Assembly (NCBI GenBank): GCA_028821515.1
Contig: JAPPGA010000072.1
Coordinates: 1 to 64,000, forward strand
Length of the DNA: 64,000 bases
Source of the DNA: Gammaproteobacteria bacterium
GTDB lineage: Bacteria > Pseudomonadota > Gammaproteobacteria > Pseudomonadales > Azotimanducaceae
Direction: 5' to 3'
A program made the position numbers and the translations under genes. The notes below the pieces were generated by a model that ran no database searches, was not told the DNA's origin, and was given only the letters and a program-made list of their open reading frames with translations. Shown piece by piece: positions 45,996 to 54,908 of the stretch (within the stretch, counting starts at the first letter, position 1; each line of letters starts with the position of its first letter).

Positions 45996-46853
45996 CTAAG
46001 ACTCCTGGCTCAGGACCTCGTCCAGCACCGGGCGAATCTCCTGGAGGAACAGATCCGGGTTTTCGCTCATGGGGAAGTGCCCCAGTCCCTGCATCGTGCG
46101 GTAGCGGGCACCGGGAATCATCGCCGCCAGTTCCTCGCCGAGCGCGGGTGTGCCGCTCCAGTCGTACTCCCCGTTCAGGATGTAGAGCGGGCACTCGCGG
46201 GTGTCGATGCCCGCCGCGCTGTTGCGGACATCGTGATCGACGGAGTAGTAGTAGAGGTCGCCCCTGAAGACCGCGGGCGCGCCCTGGCTGTAGACCCACG
46301 CCGTCTCGCGGCGGAACGCCTCGGGGCTCGTCGGCGCCATCATTCCGTACATGAGGTGCGCCTTGAAATCGTTGCCAATCTCGGGGTGATAGAACTCGTC
46401 GTTGTAGCCGCCGGGCGTGTATGGCGCGGTCTCGAGACCGATCAGCGCGCGGAAATCGGCAGCGTGGTGGATGGCGAGGTCCACCGCCAGGTGCCCACCG
46501 ATGGAACTGCCCATGTACACGGGACGGTCGAGTTCCAGCGTCCTCGCGAGGGTCACAGGCACGCGCATCAGGAAGTCCTTGGTCAGCCTGTAGGGTTCGC
46601 GCCACCAGGTCTTCCCGGTCGGCGGGACTGACTTGCCGTGGTACGGAAGGTCGTAGGCGATCAGCCGGAACTCCTCGCGCAGCCCCGCGTCTTCCAGCAC
46701 ATGGCGCCATTGCCGCCCGTCCGCGCCAGCGGTGTGCTGCAACAGGACGGGCACTCCGGACCCCGTTTCTTCGAAGTACACCCGGTAATCGACGCCATCG
46801 AGGTCCAGGTGCACGTAGCGGCCTACCGCTGCGTCAAATTGCTGTTCCGTCAT
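45996..46853 (-). CDS. Alpha/beta hydrolase
   Basis: 285 residues. The nucleophile elbow appears as MGSSIGGHLAVDLA (Ser at about 117), and the terminal His as GLGHFPMSENP (about 264); the acid is likely in GEYDWSGTPA. Its ATG overlaps the stop of the upstream gene at 46850 by 4 bp, so the two are probably functionally paired. The substrate is unknown. Confidence 0.85.
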   Translation of the reverse strand: MTEQQFDAAVGRYVHLDLDGVDYRVYFEETGSGVPVLLQHTAGADGRQWRHVLEDAGLREEFRLIAYDLPYHGKSVPPTGKTWWREPYRLTKDFLMRVPVTLARTLELDRPVYMGSSIGGHLAVDLAIHHAADFRALIGLETAPYTPGGYNDEFYHPEIGNDFKAHLMYGMMAPTSPEAFRRETAWVYSQGAPAVFRGDLYYYSVDHDVRNSAAGIDTRECPLYILNGEYDWSGTPALGEELAAMIPGARYRTMQGLGHFPMSENPDLFLQEIRPVLDEVLSQES

Positions 46854-47236
46854 GCCGCGGACTCCTCGATGCCGTTGCGAACGTCGCGCATGACCTCGAT
46901 AAGCCGCCGGATGGCCGGGTAGTAGGCGCAGTAGTGGCCAATGTCACCGGCGACGTCGAAGCCGTGATGCAGGGTCGCCGGATACAGGTCCTGGTAGAAG
47001 GGCCTCGGCACGGACGCGAGCATCGCCTCCCAGTCCTCCTCGGGCGCCATGATGGCCAGATCGCAGGCGGTTCCCCGGTACCACCGGTCGATCGAGACGA
47101 TCTCGCCGGAGTCGACCACCATCTGGTACCGCCGCTCGCCGATCCTGAGGCGGATCCTGCTGTTCCAGAAGCGCGCGTGAATCCGGAACTCACCGTCACC
47201 GTTCGCCCGCGCACGCACCTGTTCCCAATCCAGCAC
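46850..47236 (-). CDS. Small protein of unknown function, possibly SCP2-like
   Basis: 128 residues from GTG at 47236, preceded by GGAGAGG. The pattern RIRLRIGERRYQMVVDSGEI, then DLAIMAPEEDWEAML, resembles SCP2-type sterol-carrier domains, which bind lipid. This is weak evidence. It is coupled by a 4-bp overlap to the alpha/beta hydrolase and could present or deliver its substrate. Confidence 0.6.
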   Translation of the reverse strand: MLDWEQVRARANGDGEFRIHARFWNSRIRLRIGERRYQMVVDSGEIVSIDRWYRGTACDLAIMAPEEDWEAMLASVPRPFYQDLYPATLHHGFDVAGDIGHYCAYYPAIRRLIEVMRDVRNGIEESAA

Positions 47237-47355
47237 CGTCCTCTCCGGCCAGCCAAAGGTGCGATAGGGTACCCCACTACGGGGCGAATCCCCGCATTGC
47301 CGTGATTCTCCCGTTCACGTACTGTGGCCCGATTCCGTCATCGGGGGATGCTACT

Positions 47356-47949
47356 GTGAGCCTCAGGATCGGCCTGGTCTCCGACACGCACATACCGGAA
47401 GCGATGGACCACCTGTGGCCCCAGGTGTACGAGGCCTTCGGCGGGGTCGACTACATATTCCACGGCGGCGACATCCACGAGTTCTGGGTTCTCGACACGC
47501 TGGAAAAGCTGGCGCCGGTCTACGCCGCCCGCGGCAACGGCGAAGACGGCTCCGGCGGCCGGCCTGTTCAGCCGGACGATCCCCGGGTCAGGGAAGCGTG
47601 GTCCTTCGAGATGGAGAACCTCACCGTCGGGCTGACCCACTACATCCCAACGGAGGAGCGCCCGCCCTACCTCACCGTCGCCAGGTGGGTCGAACGCTAC
47701 TTCCCCGACAAGCGGCCCGACGTCATCGTCTACGGGGACACCCACACGGAAGCCATCGAGGTGGTGGACGGCATCCTCTGCGTCAATCCGGGATCGCCCA
47801 CCTACCCGCACAACTACGACACCCAGTACGGCACCATCGGCTTCCTCGATCTCGACGACGGCAACGCCGACGCGTCGGTGTGGCTCATCACGGACGGTGG
47901 GATCGAGGCCTTCGACTGGGAAGCGGTTCCGCCCTGGCGGCGCCGCTAG
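47356..47949 (+). CDS. Metallophosphoesterase (YfcE-like)
   Basis: 197 residues from GTG at 47356, with GGGGG eight bases upstream. All metallophosphoesterase motifs are visible: SDTHIP, HGGDIHE, ARGNGED, and the GDTHTEA and NPGSPTYPHN regions. Phosphodiesterase or phosphatase activity dependent on two metals is expected, cytoplasmic. It diverges from the hydrolase pair. Confidence 0.88.
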   Translation: MSLRIGLVSDTHIPEAMDHLWPQVYEAFGGVDYIFHGGDIHEFWVLDTLEKLAPVYAARGNGEDGSGGRPVQPDDPRVREAWSFEMENLTVGLTHYIPTEERPPYLTVARWVERYFPDKRPDVIVYGDTHTEAIEVVDGILCVNPGSPTYPHNYDTQYGTIGFLDLDDGNADASVWLITDGGIEAFDWEAVPPWRRR

Positions 47950-48086
47950 ATTGGCTGTCCCAAAAAGCCGGACCCCGTCGCCGAGTGAAGGCCAGTTCGA
48001 CCGGCGCACATGGGCAGCAACCACTGCGACGGCCTCACGCCGCAGCGACATGTTCAAGCGCCGACGAACACTCATTCGGATGGTGC

Positions 48087-48902
48087 TCAAATCGAATCGC
48101 CATCGATCTCGACTATGACCGGAGCCCCTGGTGCCCACTTCTCCTCCGGGAGATCGTCGATCGGTCCTCTGTATTCGAGGTCCACCCACGCCGATTTGAT
48201 GTCGGGTACAACGCTCGCTGGTCCGAGCACCAAATGGAGACGGGTATCTGGTGGACTGGTGATCGGGGTGCCGGAATTGAACCCCTGTCGGCCCTCACCG
48301 TGAAAGTCCCGATACAGGTCGACGAATCCGGAGGTGCGCAGAGAAAGCAACGCTTCGCGCTCATCTGGCGAGCGGTTGAGAGTGTCAGGCTTACTCTCGC
48401 CATCGAGGACTACGTTGAAGTCCCCACACAGGAACATGGGCTTTCCTGTGAAAGGCTGGCCGGCGACGCACTGCTCCAAGCGCCGGAGCCACTCGACCTT
48501 GGCTTGAATCGAACGTCTAACCTCGTCCACGTTGCTGCTCCCGCATAGCGCATAGGGAGCATAGACGGATGCGACATGGACCCGGCCAGCGTCGACCGTC
48601 AGTAGCCGGCCATCCACCTCTTGTCCGGGCAACCCTCGCTGCCGGACCTCCAGTTCACGCCCGCCTTGCAGAAAACCCTGCCGGACCAGTACGGCAACGC
48701 TGGCGAGTTCCTGGTCGGCAAAGAGCTCCTCAACGCGATAGCCGACGTTCTCGATTGCTTTCCTCGGGAAGTTGCCCCGGCGCTTGCTCGAGACCCGGAC
48801 CTTCTGCAACGCGACGACATCCGGTTTCCGCTTGTGCAACCAGTGGCGGAGATACGGGAGTCTTCGATTCACGCTGTTCACCGACCAGGTTGCGATCTTC
48901 AT
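48087..48902 (-). CDS. Exonuclease III-like protein lacking catalytic residues
   Basis: 271 residues from ATG at 48902, the full length of E. coli ExoIII. The fold and the FLCGDFNV motif (Asp151/Asn153 equivalents) are retained. Other active-site positions are changed: Asn7 is Ser in MKIATWSVNS, Glu34 is Lys in ALQKVRV, the RID Asp is His in TRLHLVL, and the C-terminal Asp-His of SDHAPV is Pro-Gly in PGAPV. It should therefore be unable to catalyse AP-endonuclease or 3'-exonuclease chemistry in the usual way. It may be a DNA-binding pseudoenzyme, or a decaying copy if an intact xth exists elsewhere. Confidence 0.8.
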   Translation of the reverse strand: MKIATWSVNSVNRRLPYLRHWLHKRKPDVVALQKVRVSSKRRGNFPRKAIENVGYRVEELFADQELASVAVLVRQGFLQGGRELEVRQRGLPGQEVDGRLLTVDAGRVHVASVYAPYALCGSSNVDEVRRSIQAKVEWLRRLEQCVAGQPFTGKPMFLCGDFNVVLDGESKPDTLNRSPDEREALLSLRTSGFVDLYRDFHGEGRQGFNSGTPITSPPDTRLHLVLGPASVVPDIKSAWVDLEYRGPIDDLPEEKWAPGAPVIVEIDGDSI

Positions 48903-49323
48903 CGAAGCACTCTCGGTGAAGCCATAGCCGTAAACCCTCAGCCGGTTAACTCGAGTGTTCTCGCCATCGTGGCGCGCCGCTCTTCGTGCGTCGCCTTATT
49001 GTTTGAGCTCATCCAAACTTCTCGCCATCGTCATCTCTTCTTCGCCTCTTTGATCTGCCTTCACTGCGTCCTCCGCTATTCAAGCGAAGTTAGAACCAAA
49101 TGCTGTATGTATGCTTGACCTCTGTCCGGCAAAAGCGGTGCATGATCCAACATCTTCCACGCATGGGATAGCGCAAGTGGTCGCGCCGGATCGGGACTGC
49201 GTTGTGACGCGCTGTGCGCTCGGGGCTTGGCGCGACGCGCGGCATCCGATACCGTGGCGGCATGGACCAGCCTACGCTTGCGATGGCATCCCCAAGAGGA
49301 CTGCTCGGACGGGAGCCTCTCGA
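48903..49323. other. 421-bp region without a supported gene
   Basis: Between the two divergent genes I see no RNA gene or convincing CDS. A 13-bp direct repeat TTCTCGCCATCGT occurs at 48958-48970 and 49019-49031. A stretch near 49030-49110 is less GC-rich than its surroundings. A short minus-strand frame of 24 codons crosses the first repeat but shows no family. Confidence 0.4.
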
Positions 49324-50160
49324 ATGAGGGTAGCCACCGCCGTCGTTCTATGCGCGTACCTGGCCTCTTGCGACTCCGCGAAGGACATTTCCCCGCGCCA
49401 GGCGCCGGCCACCTCGCTCCCTGCCGTACTCCTCTCGGACGGCGCCGCGCAGCCCGTAGCCGCAGCGGCGTGGCCGAATCTCCTGTGTGAGCTGGCGGAC
49501 GGCATGGACGGCGCTTCCTGCCACCTGGTCGGTGGCGGTGCCATGGCGCTCGAGCTCAGCCATGCAGGCTTCGAGCCCGTGATCGCCGGAGTCGGCGACC
49601 GCTCCCGGGGCGGCGTCACAGCGAGGGGACAAATCTCCTCCGGCATGGGCATCGTCCTCGGCAGCGGCTTCGTATCCGAATTCAGACCCATCGCACCGCT
49701 CGGGCTCCTGCAGATCGACGGTACCGTGGTATCGGAGCTGTCGAACCACGGCTACACCCGGATCATCGGGCTGCGCGACGGCGCCCTCGACATCATCGGC
49801 CGCGCGGACTACCACCGGGGGCTTTTCACTTCCGCGATGCAGGTGGGGCCGGGTGTCGTGGAAGTCGGGAAGCTCGACATCTCGGAGCGGGAACTCAACC
49901 TGCCGGCGCACTTTCGCGCCTTCGTCGCCCGGTGCGATGCGTCGACGCTGGTGGGGATAACGCTTAAACCCATGCACCTATACAACCTCGGCGGCGACCT
50001 CCTCGCGACCTTCGAAACCGCCGGCATCAATTGCACCGAGGTGGCCAACATCAGCGGCGATCTCGAGGCCCTGCTCGCGGTCAAGAGCGGCGATCGGACG
50101 CTCTACATCGGCAATCCGGATTCGCCCAAGGCCTCGCTCATCGCCTGGAAGCAGACATGA
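49324..50160 (+). CDS. Lipoprotein with a phosphodiester-glycosidase-like (NAGPA/DUF2233) domain
   Basis: 278 residues from ATG at 49324, with GGGAG upstream. A lipoprotein signal peptide ends in the lipobox LASC with Cys17. Residues about 100-275 resemble the uncovering-enzyme family: SSGMGIVLGSGFVSEF, LGLLQIDGTVVSEL, SAMQVGPGVVEVGKLDI and a C-terminal Asn/Asp-rich segment. Assignment is from pattern only. It is membrane-anchored and periplasmic. It overlaps the next gene by 4 bp. Confidence 0.6.
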   Translation: MRVATAVVLCAYLASCDSAKDISPRQAPATSLPAVLLSDGAAQPVAAAAWPNLLCELADGMDGASCHLVGGGAMALELSHAGFEPVIAGVGDRSRGGVTARGQISSGMGIVLGSGFVSEFRPIAPLGLLQIDGTVVSELSNHGYTRIIGLRDGALDIIGRADYHRGLFTSAMQVGPGVVEVGKLDISERELNLPAHFRAFVARCDASTLVGITLKPMHLYNLGGDLLATFETAGINCTEVANISGDLEALLAVKSGDRTLYIGNPDSPKASLIAWKQT

Positions 50161-50924
50161 CGCTGCAACAGGTTGCCGACCTGCGCGAGGAAGGCGAGGC
50201 ACTCTACGGCCTGCTGGACACCCTCACCGACGAGCAATGGGCCATGCCCACGCCGTTCAAGAATCGCACCGTGAACTGGGTCGTCCGGCACCTGCACGAC
50301 GCGGACCGCTGGGCCGTGCTTTCCATCAGGGATCCGGACGCGTACCGCAAATGGGCGGCCAAGTGGATCGCGGGCACCCGGGTACATCCCCGGTATCCCC
50401 GCGGCAGGCCGTTGCTGCAGCGTTGGCGCGCGGACTTCGTCCGGCTCTGCGACACGCTGGACACATCGGACCCTGCAGTGCGCATACCCTGGTTCGGGCC
50501 CGATATGAGCATCCGCATGATGGCCACCGCGCGGCAGATGGAAACGTGGGCGCATGGCCAGGACGTCTACGACCTGGTGCGGGTACGGCGCCGGAATACC
50601 GACCGGATCCAGAACATCTGTTTCCTCGGCGTTCGAACGTTCGGCTGGACGTTTCTGAACCGCGAACTGGATGTCCCCGCGCCTGAACCGTACGTCCGTC
50701 TCGATGCGCCCTCGGGTGCGGTCTGGGAGTGGAACGACCCTTCCGACACGAACTGCGTCATGGGATCCGCGGTGGAGTTCGCCCATGTCGTCACCCAGGG
50801 CAGGAACATCGCCGACTGCAATCTCACCGTCGTCGGCGAGACCGCCAATGCCTGGATGCGCATGGCCCAGTGCTTCGCCGGCGAACCCCAGGAACCGCCC
50901 GCACCGGGCGAAAGGGCCTGGTAA
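50157..50924 (+). CDS. DinB-like/maleylpyruvate-isomerase-family protein (TIGR03084 type)
   Basis: 255 residues from ATG at 50157, which overlaps the preceding stop. The helix-bundle family is recognised by FKNRTVNWVVRHLHDADRWA and METWAHGQDVYDLV, whose His and Asp would bind a metal. In actinobacteria such proteins use mycothiol; here the thiol, if any, is unknown. It precedes an LLM oxidoreductase on the same strand by 34 bp. Confidence 0.7.
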   Translation: MTLQQVADLREEGEALYGLLDTLTDEQWAMPTPFKNRTVNWVVRHLHDADRWAVLSIRDPDAYRKWAAKWIAGTRVHPRYPRGRPLLQRWRADFVRLCDTLDTSDPAVRIPWFGPDMSIRMMATARQMETWAHGQDVYDLVRVRRRNTDRIQNICFLGVRTFGWTFLNRELDVPAPEPYVRLDAPSGAVWEWNDPSDTNCVMGSAVEFAHVVTQGRNIADCNLTVVGETANAWMRMAQCFAGEPQEPPAPGERAW

Positions 50925-50958
50925 GGCCGTAACGGCACACGACACCAGGAGAAGCACC

Positions 50959-51840
50959 ATGCAACCAGGCCCGATCAAGCTCGGCGTCGTCTTCCCCCAT
51001 AACGAGATCGGTGTGGACCCGATCGCCATCCGTGACTACGCCCAGGGCGCAGAGGAACTGGGCGCCGACCACATGATGATCTACGACCACGTGCTCGGCG
51101 CGGATCCTGGCAGGCCGGGCGGCTGGGATGGCCCGTACGACAAGGACGTGGCCTTCCACGAGCCGTTCACACTGTTCTCGTACATGGCGGCGGTCACCTC
51201 GAAGATCGTGTTCGGCACGTGCGTGCTGGTCCTGCCCCAGCGTCAGACCGCGCTGGTAGCGAAGCAGGCGGCCCAGCTCGCGATCCTGTCCGGAAACCGG
51301 TTCCGGATGGGGATCGGTGTCGGCTGGAACACCGTGGAGTTCGAGGGACTCGGCGTTCCGTTCACGCGGCGCGGCGCCAGGCAGGCCGAGCAGGTCGAAC
51401 TCATGCGCCGCCTCTGGACCGAGGACAACGTGGCCTTCACGGGCGAATATCACACCATCGATCGGGCGAGCATTTTGCCGCGGCCCGATCACCCCATTCC
51501 GATCTGGTTCGGAGGTGGCGCGCCTGCCGTATTGCGGCGTTGTGCCCGGCTCGGCGACGGGTGGGTGCCCGTCGGCACGCCGAACGAGCAGTCGCGGCGG
51601 GCCATCGCCACGATCCGCGAGGTTCGCGAGGCGGCGGGACTGCCATGGGAGGGTTTCGGTATCCAGGCGCAGGCGCAGACCCGGGGCGGCGATCCGGACA
51701 GGTGGAAGACCCACCATGACCGGTGGCACGAACTCGGCTGCACGCATCTCGCCATCGTGACCCACTACGTGGGGAACGGCACCAGCGTGGACGCCCACCT
51801 CGCAGCTGCGGAGCGCTACTTCGAGGCCGTGCGAGGCTGA
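50959..51840 (+). CDS. LLM-class flavin-dependent oxidoreductase (F420-type group)
   Basis: 293 residues from ATG at 50959, with AGGAGA nine bases upstream. The barrel begins IKLGVVFPHNEIG and shows FRMGIGVGWNTVEFEGLGVPFTRRG and PIWFGGGAPAVLRRCARLGDGWVP, typical of luciferase-like monooxygenases of the TIGR03619 group. It may use F420 or FMN. A substrate is not evident. It precedes an MFS transporter. Confidence 0.85.
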   Translation: MQPGPIKLGVVFPHNEIGVDPIAIRDYAQGAEELGADHMMIYDHVLGADPGRPGGWDGPYDKDVAFHEPFTLFSYMAAVTSKIVFGTCVLVLPQRQTALVAKQAAQLAILSGNRFRMGIGVGWNTVEFEGLGVPFTRRGARQAEQVELMRRLWTEDNVAFTGEYHTIDRASILPRPDHPIPIWFGGGAPAVLRRCARLGDGWVPVGTPNEQSRRAIATIREVREAAGLPWEGFGIQAQAQTRGGDPDRWKTHHDRWHELGCTHLAIVTHYVGNGTSVDAHLAAAERYFEAVRG

Positions 51841-51887
51841 GGGGGCGTTCAACGCCCGCCAGGTAGCCCACCAATCGTCAGGAATCG

Positions 51888-53162
51888 ATGACACCTGCGC
51901 CGGAAAAGGACCATCCCAAGCTGGTGATGCTGGGAATGCTCCACATGGCCCAGTACTTCCCCGCCGCGTTCACGGGAATCGCCCTGCCCTTCCTGTTCCG
52001 CAAGGAAGGCCTGCCGCTCGAGATGTTCTGGCTGCTCGCGCTGCCCGCCATCCCGCGCTGGCTGAAGTGGCTCATCGCCCTGGTCGTGGACAACTACGGC
52101 AGCGCCCGCATCGGCCAGCGCAAGAGCTGGATCATCCCGTGCACGGCGATCGGCGCCGCCGCCTACGCCGCGCTCGCCTGGATCCCCCCGGCGGTCTCCG
52201 CCGTGTACCTGATCGTCGGCATTTTGCTTGCCAAGTCGTTCATCATGGCCGCGCAGGACATCGCCGTGGACGGTTACGCCGCCGAGTCGATGACCGACGC
52301 CGAACGTGCCACGGGAACCTCGATCATCGGTTTCCTTGGCACGCTGGCCAATGTTTCTGGAAAGGGCGTCGTCACGCTCGTCACGACCTTTGGCTGGTTC
52401 CAGACCATGCTGGCGGCGTCCGCCCTCATGGTCGCGTTCGCGGCACCCGGGATCATCCGGCGGGAACCCCCGCCTCCCCCCGCAACGAGACAGCGCCGCG
52501 CACGCGGCGAGCGCGCAAGCCTCCTGAAGGCCCTGCGCCGCCGCGAGTCTCGCTACATCCTTCCGTACCTCTCGGTATTCGGCTTCGGCGCCGGGTTCTT
52601 CGGCTCGATGCTCGGGCCCTTCTTCGCCGACGAGGGCCTCACGACCACCCAGTTCGGCATCCTGTTCACGATCGCAACCCTCGCCGGCAGCGGGCTCGGC
52701 GCACTCGTCACGCCCTGGCTGGTGGAACGCATCGGCATGCGCAGGACGGCGATCATCGGTGTCGTCGCGTTGCCAGTCGAGGGCTGCATCTTCGGCGCCC
52801 TCGCCCTGTACCCGGGGCTCCCGGCCCTGCCCACGCTCACGTCCATCGTAGCAATCCTTGGATTCGTCACGTCGATCTACTCCTACGTCGTGAACAACTC
52901 CCGCTTCCGGTGGGCGTCGAAAGCGCAGGCGGCCACGGACTACAGCATGCAGTCGAGTCTCTGGAACTTCGGCCTGTGGGCTGCGGGATCCACCGCCGGG
53001 TTCGTCGTGGCGGACCTGGGCTGGGCGATCTTCTTCCCCATCGCGGGCTGCCTCGCCGGAGCGGGGGGTGTGCTCTACATCGTCCTGTTCGACCGCATCG
53101 AGGCCATGGTGCGGCGTCGGGAGCGCGACGAACTGGAGGGCATTGCCGTCTTGGCACCGTAA
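51888..53162 (+). CDS. MFS transporter, AmpG/PAT-like
   Basis: 424 residues with about 12 membrane helices. PRWLKWLIALVVDNYG and the AQDIAVDGYAAESM segment on helix 4-5 are typical of AmpG-like (PAT family) permeases. Such proteins import muropeptides or acyl-CoA-like compounds; this may serve the neighbouring oxidoreductase and DinB-like genes. It follows the LLM gene after 47 bp. Confidence 0.82.
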   Translation: MTPAPEKDHPKLVMLGMLHMAQYFPAAFTGIALPFLFRKEGLPLEMFWLLALPAIPRWLKWLIALVVDNYGSARIGQRKSWIIPCTAIGAAAYAALAWIPPAVSAVYLIVGILLAKSFIMAAQDIAVDGYAAESMTDAERATGTSIIGFLGTLANVSGKGVVTLVTTFGWFQTMLAASALMVAFAAPGIIRREPPPPPATRQRRARGERASLLKALRRRESRYILPYLSVFGFGAGFFGSMLGPFFADEGLTTTQFGILFTIATLAGSGLGALVTPWLVERIGMRRTAIIGVVALPVEGCIFGALALYPGLPALPTLTSIVAILGFVTSIYSYVVNNSRFRWASKAQAATDYSMQSSLWNFGLWAAGSTAGFVVADLGWAIFFPIAGCLAGAGGVLYIVLFDRIEAMVRRRERDELEGIAVLAP

Positions 53163-53282
53163 ACCAGGAGCGCGTCTTTGCGGCCGAGCCCAACCTGACC
53201 TGCTTCCTGGTCAACGTCCGCAAACGGATTGACCGTGCTCGTCAATCGGATAGAATGCCATCATGTTGCTTGATCTTACATC

Positions 53283-53531
53283 ATGATACGTACGCAAATT
53301 CAACTTACCGCGGAGCAGCTGAAAGCGCTCAAGGGTCTCGCACGCGAGGAGGAACGTTCCGTAGCGGACTTGGTACGGGAGAGTGTCGCAGAGTACCTGG
53401 TGCACCGTCCGCGAGTGGACCGCGCCGAACGCGTGCACCGGGCTCGCAGCCTGATTGGACGTTACCATTCGGACTGCCCCGATCTCGCCGAGCATCACGA
53501 CGACCACCTCGACGACGCGTTCGACCATTGA
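53283..53531 (+). CDS. Ribbon-helix-helix antitoxin
   Basis: 82 residues from ATG at 53283. The N-terminus MIRTQIQLTAEQLKALKGLA fits the MetJ/Arc/CopG DNA-binding fold, and the acidic, histidine-rich C-terminus (EHHDDHLDDAFDH) is likely to cap the toxin. It overlaps the downstream PIN gene, as in VapBC operons, and probably represses its own promoter. Confidence 0.85.
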   Translation: MIRTQIQLTAEQLKALKGLAREEERSVADLVRESVAEYLVHRPRVDRAERVHRARSLIGRYHSDCPDLAEHHDDHLDDAFDH

Positions 53532-53932
53532 GCCTGTTTGTCGACACGTCAGCCATCCTCGCCATTATCGACGCGGATCAGCCCCGGCACCGGGACGTCG
53601 TGGAGGCGTTCGACTTGGCGATCGACACCGGCGACCCCCTGTTCACGTCCAACTACGTGCTCGTGGAGACCTTTGCACTCGCGCAGCGCCGCCTGGGACT
53701 GCCCGCATCGCGCGACCTCGCGGTGTCGTTCGTTCCGCTGCTCAATACGCTGTGGGTGGACGAGTCGATCCACGAGACCGCCCTATCGGTGCTTCTGGCC
53801 TCCGGTCGGCGCAGCCTCTCGCTCGTCGACTGCACCAGTTTCGAAATCATGCGTCGGCACGGCCTCACGCAGGCACTCGCGCTGGATCGCGACTTCCAGC
53901 AACAGGGCTTCCAAGTTGCACCAGCCAGCTAG
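53528..53932 (+). CDS. PIN-domain toxin, VapC-like
   Basis: 134 residues from TTG at 53528, overlapping the antitoxin stop. The conserved acidic residues of PIN ribonucleases are Asp in SLFVDTSAILAIIDADQP, Glu in NYVLVETFALAQRR, Asp in SLVDCTSFEIMRRHG and Asp in LALDRDFQQQGF. Likely cleaves tRNA or rRNA when free of antitoxin. Its stop overlaps the convergent glutathione-synthetase-like stop. Confidence 0.87.
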   Translation: MSLFVDTSAILAIIDADQPRHRDVVEAFDLAIDTGDPLFTSNYVLVETFALAQRRLGLPASRDLAVSFVPLLNTLWVDESIHETALSVLLASGRRSLSLVDCTSFEIMRRHGLTQALALDRDFQQQGFQVAPAS

Positions 53933-54804
53933 CTGAGAGGCTTGTGCAGACGTGATGAATCCCGGACCAGCACTTCCACCACGGCCGGCGCGGGATTGAC
54001 GCCGGCAAGCTGCTCCAGCGTGCCGAGGCCCCCCGGATTCGCCACGTTCGCTTCGAGCACGTAAGGCGCCGCGAGATCGATGCCGGCGAACCTGGCGCCG
54101 CGCGAATGCAGGTGCGCGACGACCTTTCGGACCAGGGCCGTTTCGGTCGCGTCGAGTTCCGTACTGCGCGCCGCTGCCCCGGTCGCAAGGTTGCCCCCCG
54201 TCTTGGCGTAGGCGCCGACGATCTGTCCGCCCGCGACGATCACCCGTTTCTCGTCGTGCTCCGCTTGCTCCACGTAGCGCTGCAACAGGCAGTACCGACC
54301 AGCGCCGCGACCCGTCAGGTGCTCGAATACGGCACGGCAGTGGATGTCATCCGCACCGAGCAGGAACACGTCGCGGCCAAAACTCCCTGCGGTCGGCTTG
54401 GCCACCCAGCGGCCGCCACGGGCAACGATCTCCATGAGCGTGTCGACATCGGCGCTGGCATGCGTCTCGGGGCCGAACTCTGCCAGGTCGAACTTGCCGT
54501 GCAGGTAAACGAGGGCGTCCGCGGTGTTGACGAATCGCGCCTGGTCCAGGGTCTTCAGGAGTTGCATGCGGTCAAGAAAGGTCTCCCGCGCGCCGAGTCC
54601 GAGAATCCAGACCAGGTCGAACGGCGCCAGGGGGACCGCACGACCCCCGGCATCCCGCGCGGCCACACCGTCCGCCGTCAGCCCAAGCGTTTCGTGAAAT
54701 AGCACGGCAACCCGCCAACCCGCGGCTTGGAACGCGGCGGGAAGGCGCTCGCGATTGTCGTTCGCGGACTCTCCAGGAGCAGTGAGAAAAGCGATGCGTT
54801 TCAA
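53929..54804 (-). CDS. gshB: ATP-grasp protein, glutathione-synthetase-like
   Basis: 291 residues. TTG at 54804 is preferred because AGGTGA lies nine bases upstream; longer frames have none. The start [29 protein letters not shown] (ATP-binding loop) and the C-terminal ATP/Mg ligands in [21 protein letters not shown] match ATP-grasp ligases of the GshB fold. It is somewhat shorter than E. coli GshB (about 316), so another amide ligase is possible. Confidence 0.75.
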   Translation of the reverse strand: MKRIAFLTAPGESANDNRERLPAAFQAAGWRVAVLFHETLGLTADGVAARDAGGRAVPLAPFDLVWILGLGARETFLDRMQLLKTLDQARFVNTADALVYLHGKFDLAEFGPETHASADVDTLMEIVARGGRWVAKPTAGSFGRDVFLLGADDIHCRAVFEHLTGRGAGRYCLLQRYVEQAEHDEKRVIVAGGQIVGAYAKTGGNLATGAAARSTELDATETALVRKVVAHLHSRGARFAGIDLAAPYVLEANVANPGGLGTLEQLAGVNPAPAVVEVLVRDSSRLHKPLS

Positions 54805-54908
54805 TCTGTCGTCACCTCGGGACGGAGTGGGTGCGCTATGCGAACACCGCCGTTTCGGTTTTCCCGGAGCCGGAATTGATGCTCGGGGATTTGCGTTACA
54901 CTCGGGGT

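Noticed and set aside
48950..49110. Short minus-strand frames upstream of the ExoIII-like gene
   Set aside because: About a dozen to two dozen codons, no conserved motif and no clear ribosome-binding site.
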